Shown piece by piece: positions 13,745-16,230 of a stretch of DNA of 16,230 bases. The position numbers were made by a program, and so were the translations under genes. Numbering within the stretch: position 1 is the first letter of the stretch; each line of letters opens with the position of its first letter. The notes beneath the pieces are model-generated. The model was not told the DNA's origin and did not search any database. It worked only from the letters and a program-made list of their open reading frames with translations. Source of the DNA: Pseudomonadota bacterium (lineage in GTDB: Bacteria > Pseudomonadota > Alphaproteobacteria > Caulobacterales > Caulobacteraceae); NCBI GenBank assembly GCA_023433585.1, contig JAEZCL010000219.1, forward strand, positions 1 through 16,230, written 5' to 3'.

Positions 13745-14891
13745 GACTTGGCCTGCGCGGATTTCGGATCTGATCGAGCGAATCTTTCCCGAGCGGCATC
13801 TCTATCTTCGATGCAACGGTGAAACCCGCGGCTATGTGCTGACCACGGGCCGCCAGATGCTGGCGGCCGGCGCTGCGGCCGTTCTGGGCGGCTGGCTCCT
13901 GGTGTCGTCGGGAGGCTTCGTCTTCGGCGCCGTGTCCGAAAGCCGGGCCGTGGCCGAGGTGACCCGCACCCGCGCCGCGTCCGAGCGGATCAACGCCGAC
14001 CTTCAGGCCCGGCTGGACAGCGCGGTCATGCGCATGTCGGCCACCACCGGTTCGCTGGAGGAGACCGCTCACATGGTCGAGCGGCGCCACGCCGCCCTGA
14101 CCCACATCATGGGCATGTTCAACGGCATCCCGGGCGCCGAGCGGGCCCTGGAGCCCGCCCGCCCGCTGGACCCGGACACCCATTCCCCCGTCCGGCGCAT
14201 CGCCGCCGTCCAGATGGACCAGGAACGCCTGATCGCCCGCGCCGAGGACTTCGCCCAGAACCGCGCCGAGCGTCTGCGCCTGGCGTTCCGGCTGGCGGGC
14301 CTGAACCCCTCGGCCTACTCCGGTTCGGGCGCCGGCCTGGGCGGCCCCCTGATCGAAGCCCGCGACCCCCGCGCCCTGGCCGCCGTGCTGGATGTGGACG
14401 AAGCCTTCGCCATGCGCATCCGAAACGCGACTGACGACCTGTCCGACATGCGCGGCCTGGCGGATTCCGCCCGGCGCCTGCCGTTCAGCCGCCCCGTGGG
14501 CGCAGCGCGCACGACGTCTGGATTTGGCGTGCGCTTCGATCCCTTCAACGGTCGTCCCGCCCTGCACCAGGGCCAGGACTTCGCCGCCGCCGCCAACACG
14601 CCGGTCATGGCCACGGCGCCGGGCGTGGTGTCCTTCGCAGGCGTTCGCGGCGGCTATGGCCGCACGGTCGAGATCGACCACGGCGGCGGCTTCAAGACCC
14701 GCTTCGCCCATCTGAATTCCATCGCCGTCGAGCCCGGTCAGCGCATCGGCGTGGGCCAGCGCATCGGCGGCATGGGCACCACCGGGCGCTCCACCGGCGT
14801 GCATCTGCATTACGAGGTGTGGATGAACGGCCGTCCCCAGAACCCCGCCCGCTTCCTGAGAGCCGGAGAGCAAATTGTTCAGCAAGACTAA
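13737..14891 (+). CDS. M23 family metallopeptidase (LmdC-like cell-wall endopeptidase)
   Basis: A membrane-anchored peptidoglycan endopeptidase of 384 residues. A cytoplasmic N-terminus (1-40, basic) is followed by one transmembrane helix (about 42-66), a helical, probably coiled-coil periplasmic region (67-180) and a C-terminal LytM domain (about 255-375). The zinc ligands are His277 and Asp281 in HQGQD and His358 in HLH (356-358); His325 in FAHL completes the site, so it should be catalytically active. GGGGGA (13722-13727) lies 9 nt before the ATG. The bactofilin gene begins inside its last codons. M23 peptidases linked to bactofilins, such as LmdC in Hyphomonas, have been described as a shape-determining pair in stalked and budding alphaproteobacteria, with the cytoplasmic tail contacting the bactofilin. 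Confidence 0.92.
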   Translation: MIKTWPARISDLIERIFPERHLYLRCNGETRGYVLTTGRQMLAAGAAAVLGGWLLVSSGGFVFGAVSESRAVAEVTRTRAASERINADLQARLDSAVMRMSATTGSLEETAHMVERRHAALTHIMGMFNGIPGAERALEPARPLDPDTHSPVRRIAAVQMDQERLIARAEDFAQNRAERLRLAFRLAGLNPSAYSGSGAGLGGPLIEARDPRALAAVLDVDEAFAMRIRNATDDLSDMRGLADSARRLPFSRPVGAARTTSGFGVRFDPFNGRPALHQGQDFAAAANTPVMATAPGVVSFAGVRGGYGRTVEIDHGGGFKTRFAHLNSIAVEPGQRIGVGQRIGGMGTTGRSTGVHLHYEVWMNGRPQNPARFLRAGEQIVQQD

Positions 14892-15444
14892 ATCCGCCGC
14901 CAAGTCCGCCCGCACCGCAGAGCCCATCCCGCCGCTGCCCGACCTGCCCTCGCCCAGCCAGGCCCGGCGCGCGTCCGAACCGGCGCCCGCCGCGCCGTCG
15001 CAGGCGCCGAGCGGCAAGGGCCTGTCCACTCTGTCGGCCGATCTCACCTTCGAAGGCAACGTCTCCGGCGCCGGTGACCTGCAGGTGGACGGCGCCATCA
15101 AGGGCGACGTGCGCGTCGGCCGCCTGATCGTCGGCGAGACCGGCGCGGTCGAAGGCAATGTCTCGGCAGACTACGTCGAGGTGCGCGGCCGCATCGTCGG
15201 CGGCGTCAACGGCAAGCAGGTCAAGCTTCTGGGCACGGCCTACGTGGACGGCGACATCACCCACGAACAACTGTCCATCGATGTGGGCGCCTACTTCCAG
15301 GGCCGCTGCGTCCAGGGCCGCCGTGACGCCCCTGCTCCGGCCGCCTCTGCCGCCGCAGCCACGCCGTCGGCTCCTGCGCCCGCTGCGGCCCCGACCCCGG
15401 CCGACGCCACCATCCAGCCGTTCCAGGCCAAGACCCCGGCCTGA
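14875..15444 (+). CDS. bacA: bactofilin (polymer-forming cytoskeletal protein)
   Basis: Forms nucleotide-independent filaments lining the inner membrane that localise cell-wall enzymes. The 189-residue protein has a disordered, Pro/Ala-rich N-terminus (1-48), the bactofilin beta-helix core (about 49-148, from LSTLSADLTFEGNVSG to FQGRCVQG) and an Ala/Pro tail (150-189). The N-terminal MFSKTKS resembles membrane-targeting starts of bactofilins. The start is a TTG at 14875, with GGAG (14865-14868) 6 nt upstream. It overlaps the M23 gene by 17 bp, so the two are translated together. The symbol is by analogy with Caulobacter BacA; paralogue assignment is uncertain. Confidence 0.93.
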   Translation: MFSKTKSAAKSARTAEPIPPLPDLPSPSQARRASEPAPAAPSQAPSGKGLSTLSADLTFEGNVSGAGDLQVDGAIKGDVRVGRLIVGETGAVEGNVSADYVEVRGRIVGGVNGKQVKLLGTAYVDGDITHEQLSIDVGAYFQGRCVQGRRDAPAPAASAAAATPSAPAPAAAPTPADATIQPFQAKTPA

Positions 15445-15468
15445 CCCGACCAGCGCGTCGCCCCCTCT

Positions 15469-15649
15469 CCCTCCCCTTCATGGGGAGGGGGCTGAGCCGA
15501 AGGCGAAGCGGGTGGGGGCGGCAAGACGAGACAGCGCGCTCAAGCAGCGAGGCGCCGCGCGCCGAGCGGTAGCGCACTAAGAACTCTCGCCGAGCCCTTC
15601 CCACCCGGCCGTCGCTGCGCGCCGGCCGCCCTCCCCATGAAGGGGAGGG
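15469..15649. repeat. 181-bp element bounded by inverted hairpins
   Basis: The 21-bp sequences at 15469-15489 and 15629-15649 are exact reverse complements. Each is a hairpin with stem CCCTCCCC/GGGGAGGG and loop TTCAT or ATGAA. Between them GGGTGGG (near 15510) and CCCACCC (near 15600) form a further inverted pair. The left hairpin lies 24 bp after the bactofilin stop and could slow transcription, but no T-tract follows. Confidence 0.8.
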
Positions 15650-15653
15650 AGAA
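15527..15653. repeat. direct repeat unit A
   Basis: Positions 15527-15597 are identical over 71 bp to 15848-15918. Similarity continues with scattered mismatches to the closing hairpin at about 15649. Confidence 0.9.
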
Positions 15654-15663
15654 GCGATGGCGA

Positions 15664-15782
15664 CTTGGACTCTGAACTGAAAAAACAGTCTAATTGGACT
15701 CCAATTCCGCACCTCTTTCTTCAGCCGCTGGGAAACCCGCCGAGCATAGGCGCGGCGGGAAGGGCGGGACGAAAAAGCGAGC
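15664..15782. repeat. dispersed intergenic repeat, copy 2
   Basis: Second copy of the AT-rich core seen at 9156-9201, in the same orientation, followed by a similar G-rich arm (GGGAAGGGCGGGACGAAAAA region, about 15757-15776). It carries GACTC sites at 15668-15672 and 15697-15701. It separates direct repeat units A and B. Confidence 0.75.
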
Positions 15783-15847
15783 GGGAAACCGTGAACGCCT
15801 GACGTGACTTGGCGTCGAGCGGGGCGGAAGCGGGAATTGCGGGATGG

Positions 15848-15973
15848 CGAGACAGCGCGCTCAAGCAGCGAGGCGCCGCGCGCCGAGCGGTAGCGCACTA
15901 AGAACTCTCGCCGAGCCCGCCCCACCCGGCCGTCGCTTCGCGCCGACCACCCTCCCCCGCAGGGGGAGGGAGA
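15848..15973. repeat. direct repeat unit B
   Basis: Identical to unit A over the first 71 bp, then diverging, and ending in a variant hairpin with CCCTCCCC and GGGGAGGG around CGCAG (15950-15970). The equivalent of the unit A left hairpin is missing, so this looks like a truncated copy. Confidence 0.9.
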
Positions 15974-15986
15974 GAGGCGCTGCGAC

Positions 15987-16230
15987 CTAAACCGCTTCGC
16001 CTCGCTTGTCCCCCACGCGCGCGGCCAGGGCGGCGCCCATGAAGGCGTCCAGATCGCCGTTCAGCACCCCGTCGGTGTCCGAGGTCTCCACCTCGGTGCG
16101 CAGATCCTTCACCATCTGATAGGGCTGAAGGACATAGGAGCGGATCTGGTGGCCCCAGCCGATGTCGGTCTTGGCGTCGGCCATGGCCTGGGCCGCCGCC
16201 TCACGCTTCTGCAACTCCAGTTCGTACAGG
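15987..16230 (-). CDS. prfB: peptide chain release factor 2, C-terminal part
   Basis: The final 80 codons of RF2, which releases peptides at UGA and UAA stops. Visible RF2 signatures are LYELELQKRE, IGWGHQIRSYVLQPYQMVKDLRT and the VETSDTDGVLNGDLDAFM ending. The gene runs off the right edge of the window, so the start, the programmed frameshift site and the GGQ motif are not seen. The last residues (ARVGDKRGEAV) form a short variable tail before a TAG stop. Confidence 0.96.
   Translation of the reverse strand, partial: LYELELQKREAAAQAMADAKTDIGWGHQIRSYVLQPYQMVKDLRTEVETSDTDGVLNGDLDAFMGAALAARVGDKRGEAV

Larger units (their letters stand above)
15445..15986. other. 542-bp gap between bactofilin and prfB, mostly repeats
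   Basis: No gene is supported. The gap holds a hairpin-bounded element (15469-15649), a direct repeat of about 127 bp present twice at a spacing of 321 bp, the second copy of the AT-rich dispersed repeat, and a third hairpin (15950-15970). Genes on both sides end here, so it is a convergent-gene boundary. Confidence 0.85.

Noticed and set aside
13665..15158. 497-codon open frame on the minus strand opposite the M23 and bactofilin genes
   Set aside because: Low-complexity Gly/Ala/His-rich translation; the plus strand has two proteins with conserved catalytic or fold motifs.
15257..15925. 222-codon minus-strand frame with an internally repeated peptide
   Set aside because: The peptide repeat is simply the translation of the 71-bp DNA repeat, and part of the frame is antisense to the bactofilin gene.
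15469..15973. repeated GC hairpins as a CRISPR array
   Set aside because: Only three hairpins with irregular spacing, no uniform spacers and no cas genes.

Overview
The window is GC-rich DNA from a Caulobacterales-type alphaproteobacterium, most likely Brevundimonas or a close relative. This rests on protein signatures (DUF3126, TatABC, a bactofilin paired with an M23 peptidase, an alphaproteobacterial TyrRS with a KMGKT loop), on frequent TTG/GTG starts, and on palindromic intergenic repeats. It is mostly a housekeeping segment with about 21 protein genes, no RNA genes, no CRISPR array and no classical transposase.

Layout. 7-558 (+) is an SRAP/HMCES-type abasic-site protein. 555-1950 (-) holds a 91-residue five-residue-repeat protein, a DUF3126 protein and serine acetyltransferase CysE. 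2085-2678 (+) is a YdjA-like nitroreductase, convergent with a NUDIX hydrolase (2662-3075, -). 3147-4553 (+) is a GlcD/D2HGDH-type FAD oxidoreductase, followed by YaaA. 5478-7374 (+) pairs D-3-hydroxybutyrate dehydrogenase with a patatin-like lipase, a likely hydroxybutyrate/PHB or lipid module. 7371-9000 (-) is the tatABC operon. 9356-11067 (-) is a two-gene operon of a DUF1343 (NamZ/GH171-like) protein and a DOMON-like protein. 11351-13512 (+) holds tyrS, a GIY-YIG nuclease gene and the peroxiredoxin bcp. 13737-15444 (+) is an M23 peptidase overlapping a bactofilin, a cell-shape module. The 3' end of prfB (-) closes the window.

The most interesting structure is the GIY-YIG gene. It sits between tyrS and bcp inside a perfect 31-bp inverted repeat whose arms are themselves hairpins. 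The right arm encodes the nuclease's own C-terminal tail and overlaps the bcp ribosome-binding site. A second, gene-less 138-bp element (11089-11226) has related inverted ends. Together they look like an autonomous/non-autonomous pair in which a GIY-YIG nuclease plays the part that a RAYT transposase plays for REP elements. This is inference. The GIY-YIG gene and the adjacent last third of tyrS share a lower G+C (about 57% by hand count) than upstream tyrS.

Other structure includes a consensus CtrA-type box (TTAA-N7-TTAA) across the start codon of the M23 gene, a dispersed AT-rich repeat with GACTC (GAnTC, CcrM-type) sites present twice, and a compound repeat block of 542 bp before prfB containing a perfect 71-bp direct repeat and three related hairpins.
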